A DNA stretch of 44,386 nt, taken from NCBI GenBank assembly GCA_014825775.1, contig MVAQ01000181.1:1-44386 (forward strand), in the 5' to 3' direction. Origin of the DNA: Krasilnikovozyma curviuscula. Taxonomy: Eukaryota > Basidiomycota > Tremellomycetes > Cystofilobasidiales > Mrakiaceae. The translations under genes were made by a program, and so were the position numbers. A model generated the notes under the pieces. That model did not search any database and had not been told where the DNA came from. It saw only the letters and a program-made list of their open reading frames with translations. Shown piece by piece: positions 1-10,223 of this stretch (positions are counted from its first letter, which is position 1; every line of letters starts with the position of its first letter).

Positions 1-1430
1 GTGCAAGTGGGATCGGGGCCGCTTTTGACACTGGGGTGCTCGAGCGACTGAAGTTGAAGGGTGTTGATGATGAGCCTGATCTGGAATGGATCGGTCCTCC
101 TCCCCAAGCCCATGTACCCTTTGGCGGCGCTGATGAAGGCGAAGGTTGGTTGGCAGGAGGAGCGTCCAGAGATCGCAAAGGATCTCCTCCAGAGAATGAT
201 GGAAGTTCGAGTCTTTCCCAAGGTTGGAGAGGTGCTGCAGAGTGTTCGGTTGTTTGAGTTTCCTTGAGTGGAATATCGTCGACACCGTTGGTACTGGATT
301 TCGCAGACGACAGCTCGTCGGTGGATCCGCTGTGGTAGTTGGTGCCAAGAATGGCAACGTTTGGTGCATCAATTCCGTTTGTAGCTGAGATTCCACCAGC
401 TTGAGAGCTTTTCCTGCGGGTGGAAGCTAAGACCCCAACGTCGACGGAAGATGTGCGTCGATTCATGAAATTTTCCACTTTTCCAGTTAGAGCACTGATG
501 CTTCCCCTAACACCATTCCTCGAACCTCGCTTGTCCCCGCTGTTAGTGGTCAGACTGCTTTTACCACTGCTGATGAGCTTGTCTGGACGACGAAGGAAGA
601 CAAACAGTCGCACGTAGGCGACGGTGATGATAACGAAGACCAGGGCTCTTGGTGCAAACTGATAGATCTCGGAGAACAAGTCTGCTTTCCAATAGCAGAT
701 TCCACCAGCAAAGGAGAAGCCGTTGACCCCCCAGCCAATTCCTGCGAAGACGAATGACAGACCCCATACGCCTGGCAAGGAAATTAACCAGTGTTGCTCG
801 AGCGCTCTGGTCATGGCACTGAGAGGGTAGATCAGGATGAAATAAGTTGAGAGACACAGTACTAAGGTGCTGAGATGCTCTGATGAACAGAAAATCCACA
901 CACAACAGTCGGTTAGTACCCGACGGAGTGTTAAATTAAAAAATGATAACTCACGAGTCCACAGAACGGTTGCAATGAGAAATCCTGAGGCATTACAGAA
1001 CCTGGTACCAGTGCCTGGTGGGTTTCCTGACAGAGTAGCTGCAACGGGTATAATGCCCACAACACTAATACAAAACAGTTGATTCAGTCTCAACGCCGAT
1101 CGGTCTCACCAAACATTCGAGGACAGTAAAAAGAAAGCCATGCAAAGGAGGAAAAAACAAGCAAGGCAGCAAAGGGAGAGTAGAAGAGAGCACTTACCCA
1201 AGCATGAAGTCACTAAAGACTAAGAAGGTGACCAGTCTACTCCTCACAGTGGCTCCTTTCCCAGACTTCCACTCTCGCCAGGCCATGTTGACGAGGATGG
1301 CGCCTGCGCCGATGATAGTCAACGACAAGATGATGCAGTCGACGATGTTCGAAGCGAGGCCAAGGTGTGTCTTTCCGTTGTCGTCCTCGGTGATGAACGA
1401 GATGCTCATCTTCCGAAGAGCAAGCTCCAT
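1..1430 (-). CDS. G protein-coupled receptor, Gpr4/Gpr5 (Git3-like) type, 3' part outside the window
   Basis: A membrane receptor expected to sit in the plasma membrane and signal through a G-alpha/cAMP route. Exons are 1430-1198, 1064-955 and 879-<1, joined by consensus donors (GTAAGT, GTGAGT) in matching phase. Five hydrophobic helices are visible: TM1 about residues 28-51, TM2 66-90 (contains VTFLVFSDFMLG), TM3 with FLIATVLW, TM4 with WLISLPGVWGLSFVFAGIGW, TM5 with ALVFVIITVAYVRLFVFL. A hydrophilic Ser/Pro/Gly-rich stretch of about 200 residues follows and stays open to the window edge. This matches the long third intracellular loop of fungal Gpr4-like receptors, so TM6-7 should lie to the left. 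Start chosen at the first ATG (1430); a second Met lies 7 residues later. Family placement rests on topology and loop layout; the ligand cannot be read from sequence. Confidence 0.8.
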
Positions 1431-3274
1431 CCTGGGACCAGTCGAGGAAGGGACAACTCCCAAAATTCGTCACGCCTGGCGGAGAATGGTGACCTGAGGC
1501 GGGAAGGTTTTTTATTTTGGAGCTGGTGTTGGACCCCCTTGGCAGGCTGGTGCTCGCAAGCCAACCTCCAGCGCTGGTGTTGATTTTTTTTTTTGCCTAA
1601 GTGGTGTTGACTGAGAGGTGGGAGAACAAGCCCGACGACGGAGGTGGGGAGGCGCAAAATTCACACGGCACCAATCGAGACACAGGCGGCGGCGAGAGCC
1701 AGATTCGCTGCTCGTGTCGAGAGGGACTCGCTGCAGTAGTTAGCGAGGGGGTGTTACGGACTGCCAGCAGAGGCAGCTTCAGTCGAGTATGTTGAACGAA
1801 GCCAAAACACAAAAATGAAAATAAATTTCCCTGCGCGAGACAAACAGCAGCAGCGACTTCTAGCCCGACGTGCAGAGCGCCAGAGGCGTTGCAAACGGTC
1901 GATCTTTTTGGGAAGTCGGCGTCAAAACACCCCTCGACGGTCGGGACAGCTGGAGCCATGCCGTTGTCCGGGGTGCCTGGTGCGGAGGTCCCTCCGGTGG
2001 ATCCTGCCTGCCCTGCGCTCGATGCCCAGAAAATACAGTTCACATGAACTCTAATCTACGCCTTGCAATTACTGACAGGTTGTCCTTTCATGCGGCAGCC
2101 GTGGGCTCCGAACGGTGTCACACAAACACACCAAAAAAATGCCGGAACTGTCCTCTCGCAGCTCTGGGGATCTTCTGTGGTGTCGCTCAAGACAAGATCA
2201 GATGTTGAGTGAGAGGCGTTTCTCGTTTGGAGCGCTCGCGCGACGACGCGCCAGAGTCTGCGCCTCTCTTCCATGCCCCCTGATTCTCTCCTCCAATTAG
2301 GGACATAAAACACCAGCGATTGGCCGAGCGATGCAGCCAGAAAAATTCCGCATATGGTGGGGGAAGTTGGCTTGGTGTCTAGAGCAACAACGTGTTTGTG
2401 TGATGCTCGGCAGCGGCCTGCCTGCCCACTGCCGAATGGGTGGTGAGGGCGCACAGGAGGTGAAGCCTCACTCAACTCACAGACAGCTGTGGACATACTC
2501 ACTGTAAGGGAAAAGCATGCCCTTCGGTCTGGGAGAAGAGGGGACAAAATAAAGAAATGAGGAGTGGCGCGGGCCATGCGACGCTTAGCCTGACTTGGGA
2601 ATCCACTACCACCGCCTGAGAGCTCCACCGTGCCAACGTATCCAAACGAGAGGTGAATCAGCCAAGAGTCTCCAAGCGGGAAGGGGGTTTAGAAGAAAGC
2701 TGAAATACAAAGAGTCTGAGCGCAACCTCACCTGAACCGACAGAGATACGAAATGGCAACAAGTTGCGCAACGACTCCATCAGTGTACTTGTCCAGAAGA
2801 TAGGCTGATAAGAAACCATACTTATTGCATAATGACTAGAAAAGTACAAAAGCACAAGCACAAAATGCAGTCTATAGCCTCAACTTAGGGGTGTCCTTTC
2901 TCTCTTCTCTTATATCCTCTATCCTCTAGCCAAACAGACGCTTTGGCGGAGGAGAGCGGTGGTGATGCAGAGACCAGTGGGGGCGAGGCTACATCCTCTG
3001 AAATAGGTACTTGGTCATGCATCCTTCCTTATCGCCCGAGGACGCATGAAGGGTAAACAAGGTTCGTCCGCCCGCCACGCCTTTCAGTTAGATGTTCAGT
3101 GGCTCTCCTTTCACAACTGGCCACTGGCATTCCCACCTTCTTGTCAAACCTGTCTATCTATACGTTCTTCTCTCTCTCTTTACGTACCCACAACAGCCTC
3201 CTTCGTTGGCAGGTGCTTTCACCGACGATGCGACCCACCCTCTGCGTCTCGTTCGTCTGCAAGCTCAGCGCACC

Positions 3275-3302
3275 TCCTCCTCCTCCTCCTTCTTCTTCTT
3301 CC
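3275..3302 (+). repeat. TCC/TTC trinucleotide microsatellite
   Basis: A short run of TCC units passes directly into TTC units, giving a pure pyrimidine strand. It lies about 450 bp upstream of the start codon of the small 79-aa gene and is not part of a supported coding region. Confidence 0.7.
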
Positions 3303-3639
3303 ATGCCACCCCCTCTCCACCCTCAAACTACCAACACAGCTTTTTGTCAGTCCATACTCAGGAACCTGTTTTGTTTTCGTTTTCTTCCTTGGTATAGGCG
3401 CATCTATCATATGAAATCCAGGCCCTGCGTCCCGCTGGCGATAGATTAATAGCCTCCCCCCTCATCTCATCTCGTCTCTTTTTTATTTTGCGCCTGCTCT
3501 GCCTGGCCTCTCTGTGTCTTCCTGCCTGCATACGCAGTCGAAACGAGCAGTGCTGACGTGGCCCAGACCTGCCAAAAAAAAAAAAAAGACTGGAGAAACT
3601 TGGTTCTTGAGCGATGAAATGCAGACCTTGCCACCGCTC

Positions 3640-3646
3640 TATAAAA
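3640..3646 (+). promoter_or_regulatory. TATA box of the 79-aa gene
   Basis: TATAAAA lies 102 bp before the start codon at 3748. It is followed by a CT-rich, then A/C-rich leader ending in AACAATGG, a good fungal start context. A CCCCT stress-response-like pentamer occurs near 3458-3462. A clear TATA box suits a strongly or inducibly expressed gene. Confidence 0.6.
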
Positions 3647-3747
3647 CGGAGCTAGCGATGGGGGAAGTATAGGATCTCCCTAACCACACTCATCTCACTG
3701 TCCTTTTTACCTTCACCTTAACAACCCAAACTCTCAATCTTTTAACA

Positions 3748-4554
3748 ATGGAGTGAGTGCCTGCTCTTCCTGATATTCAGTTGCGGGGTACCAACCACGC
3801 AGCAGCTGCTGACTTCGTTATCTCGTGCAGTTTCTTGAAGAAGGCTCAAGCTGAAGCTAACAAGTACCTCCCGTACGTATCCTTTCTCTTTGTCTCCTGT
3901 TCTCCCGTGACAAGGCCTGACCCTCCCACCCTCTCACTATTAGACAAGCTGAGACTGTCAGTCCGTTTCTCGAGATGGGCCGGCGCGCCACGTTCTTTTA
4001 TCTCTCCATTACATTCTGACATTTTCTCTCGCCCCCCTCTCTGCGTGCCTCTCTCGGTACGGCCTGTTACTGTTCAACGAACCTATGGCATGAATGCAGT
4101 ACCTTAACTCCGAATCGTAGGTGTTATTTTCATGCAACAATTGGAATTCTCGGATTCTAACCATAATTTCGCTTTTTTTTTATCTCACTGTTGACACCAA
4201 TAACTGCAGTGGAAAGAAGATGGAGGAGACAATCCACCAAGTGAGTTTTCCTTCATTCCTTTCGCAGCGCCTGCTATAAGTCGCTGACCATTTGATATCT
4301 CTCTGCTGCAACAGAAAACCGGCATCGATGTTGCCTCCTACGTTGCCAAGATTCCAGGTCTCAAGGGTGAATCTGCTACTTCCCACCAAGCTGTGAGTTT
4401 ATCTTCTGCCATATTTTGCGTCACGTAAAGGAGCCAGTGCTGACGTTTCTTCGTGTGATGAAACCCATAGCCTGTCACTACCGCCGTTTCCGACGCTGCT
4501 TCCACTGCTGAAACTAAGGTTACTGAGGCAGCTGAGGAAGTCAAGACTGCTTAA
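3748..4554 (+). CDS. small Lys/Glu/Ala-rich protein, 79 aa
   Basis: Function not recognised. Exons are 3748-3752 (only ATGGA), 3831-3872, 4210-4240, 4315-4392 and 4471-4554; all junctions are GT-AG and the joined frame is 240 nt. The protein starts MDFLKKAQAEANKYLPGKK, then a middle with KTGIDVASYVAKIPGLKG, and ends in an Ala/Thr/Glu tail (TKVTEAAEEVKTA). It has no signal peptide or membrane span; it looks amphipathic and helical, like small stress-induced cytosolic proteins, but I cannot assign a family. TATA box, CT-rich leader, regular intron splitting and frequent GCT/AAG/GTT codons suggest high expression. The intron 3873-4209 (337 nt) is several times longer than the neighbours'. GTATG just after the stop may open a 3'UTR intron. 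Confidence 0.7.
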
Positions 4555-5263
4555 GGTATGTTCTTTATTTCTTTTTTTCCTATCTACAGGAAGGAAGATG
4601 CAGTCACTCACTGCTTACGTCTCACACCTCACAGGATCTCAGATCTTTGTGACTTTCAAAGCACTGTCTCTACTTTTTGTTCGATTTGTAAGGTTTAATT
4701 TGGGGCTCTCACTTAGAAAACGTTTGTCTGAAATGCGATGTGGAATGTTGCGAAACATTTGGATGACGTTGCAAGTTCAGTTCATTAATTACGGCTGCAT
4801 TTCGTCTAAGTACAGTGAACCCCTTCTTGGCTCTGCAGTACGATATCATAGCAAACAGACGAAGACCCACAGCAAACTTGCCAGTCTCACCGACTCTGGA
4901 GAGTCTTGCTTCTACCATCTGATCGCAAATTCAATTCCCTCCCTCCTCAGTTTTTTTTTTTATTTTTTATTATTACCTTTCAGGAACCTGAAACCCTCTG
5001 AATGACTATTAGGATGGATCTGAATACGCTCCAGTAACCGTCTCTTGCCCCGTAAATTTCTCAGAAATCACAAAATTCGTGCGGGCAACGAACGCATGCC
5101 GCCGCCAAACTCCAGGATCGAAAACTGGCTCTCCAACCCACTACCGCCTTAATCCCAAACTAGCATCGAATCTCTGATATATCAACTAGAGGACAACATC
5201 ATAGACGATCTGTCCGAAAGGATATCCTCCTCAGGTTCTCTCCTCGACTGGTGCGACTGTCGA
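4555..5263. other. 3'UTR and intergenic gap
   Basis: This gap lies between the 79-aa gene and the F-box gene, both on the plus strand. GTATGT at 4556-4561 with CAG acceptors near 4590 and 4634 could form an intron in the 3'UTR. A T-rich block at 4950-4978 may mark transcript ends. No supportable gene is seen. Confidence 0.5.
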
Positions 5264-7918
5264 ATGAATGACCTCGACATAATTCCTATCTCGTCCAGCA
5301 TCAGCATGGCCAGCTCGTCTGGTACTTCTGCAGTTGTGTCAGCAGGTGATAACTACAGTGATGATACAGTCACTGGGTTTGATGCTGAAGTACAGGTCGG
5401 AGAAGATGCTAGTGCGAAGGACGATGTCGAAAATCGTTGGTCGATGCGGAGAAGTTTGAGTGCTGGTCCACCGACAGGAGAGTCTTCTGCTAGGATAGAA
5501 GCGTCACCTGCTCCCTCAGATGCGAGCTCTGGAAGCTATATGGTACGATTGAATTGGATTGGGCCGTCCCTCCTACTGTCGACTAACCAGGTTTCTTTGC
5601 TTCGCTTCCGTCGTTGGATGAACATATACGATCGATACTTCTGAACCAACCCAATTCACTCCCTATCGCTGCACCCAATCAGTCGTCAGCTTTCTATGAA
5701 TCTCAATCCGAATCTCTTGAACTCTCACCTCTCGGCAGCACTGCAACGCTGCGACCTGACAGCGACGGAAAGCCCAGAGCAGCCAAGACAGGGTCCTCGA
5801 CCCATTTCTCAAGATCTGACAAGGGAAATGGTAGAGCTAGTAACCAATCGATGCTGCCTCCCTCGAACCTTGCTGGACTGCCTTTCCTGCCTGTGAGTAA
5901 GATCTCCTCCCGCTGCTCGATAAGATTAAGGCTTTCTCCCACTAATTCAAACCAAACAGCTCCTCGAAATTTGCTGCTATCTGGATCTCCTTTCCATCAA
6001 ATCGCTGTACCATACACACCGGCAACTTCGAAGGACAATCGACGATTCCTCTTCATCATTCTTTCGTCCCGTGTACGAGCGCTGGGGAGTGGTCGAGAGA
6101 GCAACTGGAATGATAATGTTCAGGCATGAGAATGAAGGTCGATCAAGTGGGGAGACTGCCGAGGAAACGGAGGCGAGAAAGCAGAAGTGGAAGAGGGAAA
6201 TGAAGCAGGCGAAGGAAGGCTTGCACACTGAATTCATCAGCTGTCTCAAGAGGTCTGTATAAACCCTTTCGATCAATTCCGTAACTGTTTTTACGAATTA
6301 ATAATTTGAACTCGTTATCTGTAGTGCTTACTGGCTCACTGAAGCTCCTTGGGATACCAACAATCTTACCCTCATCGAATCACGTTTCCTCTCCGAGCTG
6401 GTCTCGTCATCTCACGGTCGCCCAACTCTATCAGCATCTTTCCGAACGTATGCCAAATTCGGCTATCAGTTGACTGGTGAGACTGCCCTCCCTTTCTGCT
6501 GTACTCAACTTGAGGCTGAATTTCCCTGCCTTTCGCATTTAGGCTGGCACCATCTTGCGATTCTCATCAACCGATTCTGTTTTTTGTGCGCCTTTCGGCC
6601 AAAGGACACCTCTGAAGGACCTGTCATCAAGATCCTTCGAGGGCATGAGAAGGAGTGTGAGGGTTGCGGTACATCAAGCTGTGGGCACCATGAGAACGAG
6701 CCTGAAGCCGTCCGCGCCCTTGAAGTTGAGACTGAGATTGAGGCTGAAGAACGATCGACAAATCCTTTCGGATTACTCCCTCCTCACACCAACAACGATC
6801 CGAATGCAGATGGTGGTGGTGCTGGAGGGCTGCTGCATTGGCAGCTTCCCAACGGTGGTGTTGCTGCAGGCGGAGCAGGCAACCCAGCCCATCTGATCCC
6901 GCCGTTCATGAATAATTTATTAAACAACAACACTAATGGGCTCGGTGCTCCCCCTGGTCCATTTAACAACCCAAACACCGAGAATGACGACGAATTTGAC
7001 GACAATGAAAATGACATATGGGCTCCTGGTCCGCCTCACGTCGAGAACGCGGGCATGCACAATCTTCAAGACCTGATGTTACCAGAGTATGTTTCAGAAG
7101 GTGACGAGGGCGATGATGGGGATCACAGTCAACATACAGGACTTGAACACCAAGCAGGTCACCTTTTGGGTGGAAATGTTCATAATCACTACCTTCAACC
7201 GGAGCAGCAACCTCATCATCACACTCAAGACGGACAGGAAAACTTCTCTGTCTCACATGGTACCCAGTATAGCCAGCCACTTGATGATGAGTCGATTTAC
7301 TCAGATGATGGTGACAATGAATGGCAATTTGGAACGGCTGGGTACCCGACAGCACACTCATCACAACAGCAGCCACAACCTCAGTTGCAAGCATCCGCAT
7401 CTACTACTACTCAAAACTCTTCAGCCGCTGTTTCTGTACCCGCTGCAGCTCATTCCTCAACTCTGTCGGTAGAGGAAGAAACGCTCGGTGCTAGCCCTGC
7501 TCTACCGTCACAACCAGCCCCCTTAGCTCAGAACCTATCCCTCGTCGTACCTCCTCCTCAACTACACCAACAAGCTCCAACTCCAGCTCCGGGAGTAACT
7601 ATAGCCCATGCTGCTGCTCCTACTCACACACACTATATACCACCTCCCCAAATGTCGATCGCTCGTGGTGGTCATACTTCTCAATCCCTGCGACGCGAAG
7701 CGTCGTCCACAAGGAGGAGCCAGTACGGTGGTACCTTCCGACCTGGTGGACCGAGCGACTACCAGCCTTTCGGTCGAACTGCGTTGGTCAGAGGTCCCAT
7801 GATGCAGCTGAATGATGACTTGCAGATTCATGCTCGACGCGCATTTGGATATGAGAATGTGTGCGCAGATTGCTGGAGAAAGGAAAAGGTTAGGAGGAAG
7901 TTCGAGAGGAGATCTTGA
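5264..7918 (+). CDS. large F-box protein with Cys/His cluster, 769 aa
   Basis: Predicted substrate-recognition subunit of an SCF (Skp1-Cul1-F-box) ubiquitin ligase. Exons are 5264-5542, 5683-5892, 5960-6252, 6325-6476 and 6543-7918; phases agree. An F-box-like segment spans about residues 158-192: LPFLPLLEICCYLDLLSIKS, then LYHTHRQLRRTID, with the usual LP...L..I..YLD..S...L..T.R.LR spacing. Residues about 205-260 are charged and may be coiled. Near residue 350 is a short CEGCGTSSCGHH cluster that may bind metal, and CADC lies near the extreme C-terminus. Between them is about 400 residues of low-complexity Asn/Gly/His/Gln/Pro sequence. The first exon is acidic and Ser-rich. The acceptor at 5683 was chosen because the nearer AG at 5590 would give an early stop. 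Substrate unknown. Confidence 0.75.
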
Positions 7919-8229
7919 TATTCGACGTAAGATGCTTTGTAGACCGCTCGTGGGACTTTTTATCGATGAATATGCTCTTAAACTTCCATCTTTGCATTGT
8001 CTGTTTATATGTAACAGTGTTGTCGTAACTTGAGCAGATGCTCGCTTGACTCATCAAGCAGTACAAAGTATACGATCAAATCTAAACTAAAGATACAGAA
8101 GCTGTTGTTCTACAGAAACGCCTCATTATTGACCCACACATTACTTGTTGATATCTCAGATGTATTCCGCTTTGAACGGTAAAGTCCGATCCTTGTCGAT
8201 AAATGGAGCTTCATTTCCTGAAGCACATC
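7919..8229. other. convergent 3' intergenic region
   Basis: The F-box gene and the DUF3074 gene end toward each other here, 311 bp apart. The sequence is AT-rich with no supportable ORF and presumably contains both polyadenylation regions. Confidence 0.6.
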
Positions 8230-9673
8230 TCACGGCAAAGTCATACCTTCCTCTACAATGCTCTCTTTGGGAACAGGCGGTGTAGCGATACCGGTTGATG
8301 CTGGGACTGGTGTTATTGGTACTGGTTGGGGCCACTTCGCGACCCAGTTGAAGAAGGATGGGACGTCCTCTGCGATCTTTGAGGGAAGCGCCAGGTTGGT
8401 CACAAAGTTCGGGATGGACCCTTAGAGATCGAAATAAATCAACCATTCAAACCACGTGAGGTAAGGAAATATATTCAAAAATAAAAAAGAAGAATAAGAA
8501 GAAAGAATTAGTAGCTGCACCAGCAGTCAACCAAGAGGCGATGGCACGGCTCACCTCCAGCGCTAGAACTCGTAGCCATAAACCACTCGACATTCTTCCC
8601 ACCCTCAAGGACCCTAACTCTCTCCACTGAAACATATTTCCCTTTCACGCACCCCCGTTCCTCCTCTACTGGTGTCGGGGTGTCGACTGGGATGGAGATG
8701 TTGAGGAATTCGGCCCCGGCTTGCGTTTCGATGTTGATGAAGAGGACCGTAAAGGCGCGGTTGGATGTTGGTGAAGGAGTGTGGTAGGTGAGAGTCCAAA
8801 CTGGGTGGGAGAAGATGATTTGGATGGGAGTATCGAAGGACAGAGCGGGAGGGAAGACCAGAAGATATACACTGTATTAATGACTTGTTTTTTTTTCGCT
8901 GAGTTGGAAATTTCAAGCAAATGACTGACCTTCGGCACCAAATTCTGACCTCGATAGTGAGTCAGGCTGAGGGGGTGGAATGATTGTCGCAATGAGAGTT
9001 GACGTCAGGCAGTCGGCGATATCTGGAGGGAATCAGAAATAAACAAATACCAGAAAGCCAAAAAGAAGGGAAAGAAGAATTCGTGATAACGTAAGGGACA
9101 CAAAGGCATTAGGTACAGGAGAGGAGAAGGTTCAGCGAGAAGTGTAAACGCGTACATTCTCTTTCATGAACTGAATGATTATAGAACAACCCTTTCTACA
9201 AACACAACATCTAATATCAGCTGAGACTTTCTCTCATAATCCTTAAAGAGGGGAGAAGTTCTTACCTTTAAGCTGTCGTAACCCGTCGTTCCCGCATTGG
9301 AATGGACGCTCTTCCTCGCCGTCCAACTGTCCTCACCACCTACGATATCTTTGTTATTTTCTTCCGCTTTTTTCCTGGAATAAGTGTCGACTTTAACGCC
9401 ATGCAAGCTGAAGGTCTTCCCCTTCTTCCAGGTTGACGAGCCTGACGCGGACGAAGAATCGAACGATTGAAGCAGCGATATGGCAGAAGAGATATATGAT
9501 TGGGTGAAATCCTGAGGTGAGGAAGTCGGAATTGAAGAGAGAGGGATTGGAATGTTGGTCAGAGCAGCCATTCTGTTTATCGAGTGCTCGGTGGGATTTG
9601 ATGGCTGAGGTTGATTTCGAAGTGAGGTCATTTCCTCCTCCCTCCCACTTTCAAAATCGAATTTCTCCAACAT
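8230..9673 (-). CDS. DUF3074 (START-like) domain protein, 342 aa
   Basis: Fungal protein of the DUF3074 family, whose fold is related to START lipid-binding domains; role unknown, lipid binding is an inference. Exons are 9673-9266, 9195-9156 (40 nt), 9022-8950, 8871-8555 and 8420-8230, all GT-AG with matching phase. The domain runs from about residue 80 (STWKKGKTFSLHGVKVDTYS) through YDSLKKGLFYNHSVHEREYI, VYLLVFPP, PVWTLTYHTP with NRAFTVLF, a VSVERVRVLEGGKNVEWFMA strand, to GSIPNFVTNLALPSKIAEDV and FFNWVAKWP. These segments match the order of conserved blocks in the family. The first 80 residues are polar. No membrane segment. The HEREYI block is only recovered by using the 40-nt exon and a non-obvious donor at 8950. 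Confidence 0.8.
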
Positions 9674-10223
9674 CTTTAAAATAAAACAAGGAATTCGGGA
9701 TCGGTAGAGATAAACAGTGATCTAAATAATACAGCTTCAACTCGGTCTTTGGATAATATTTTGGCTCCAACCACTCTTCTCTAACTCCTTCCTGACGGAG
9801 TCCAAGTTCGTGCGCTTACTCTGAACTCTAGTCCTTAGACTTGGTCGATTCCCCGACCATGAAATACTGGATACCTTGTTGCTCAACTATGGGGTTGCCA
9901 GGTTCGCTTGTCATTCTGGCGTCCGACATCTTGGGAGGGGGGCATAGCACCCTTATCGACTGTCGTCTCTCTCTGTCCTTGGGTTCACTTGCTGCTAGAC
10001 TTACTCTTATTCACCGAAGATTTCCTCAATACCTTCAAAGTCTGTACTTTGGTGGAAATCAATATCTGTCAAACGGATGGAATGCTACCCATTGGCATCT
10101 TCCCCGGCACTCATCGGCCGAGTCAAGCATTATACTCTTTCGATATCTTATCACAGCTTTGAAACCATCGAAGAAATAAATGCAAAGAAACAAAAGGACA
10201 AGTTGACGGCTCCACTTTTCTAA
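9674..10223. other. intergenic gap upstream of the DUF3074 gene
   Basis: This 550-bp stretch lies between the start of the DUF3074 gene and the stop of the next minus-strand gene. Two overlapping plus-strand ORFs (9841-10179 and 9908-10162) occur but neither is clearly a gene. The stretch should hold the promoter of the DUF3074 gene and the 3'UTR of the membrane-protein gene. Confidence 0.45.

Larger units (their letters stand above)
1431..3747. other. 2.3-kb divergent intergenic region / leaders
   Basis: This gap separates the receptor start (minus) from the small gene starting at 3748 (plus). Its ORFs, including a 190-codon one at 2056-2628 on the minus strand, are Ser/Arg/Pro-rich, match no family I know and lack a convincing splice partner. 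The region is pyrimidine-rich on the plus strand from about 2890 on. It probably holds both promoters and long untranslated leaders. Confidence 0.5.

Noticed and set aside
1597..2043. 148-codon minus-strand ORF
   Set aside because: Composition unlike coding sequence here; probably upstream leader of the receptor gene.
2056..2628. 190-codon minus-strand ORF in the receptor upstream region
   Set aside because: Arg/Ser/Pro-rich composition, no domain, no plausible splice partner; more likely leader or intergenic sequence.
6963..7400. 145-codon minus-strand ORF inside the F-box gene
   Set aside because: Antisense shadow of the low-complexity His/Gln coding region.
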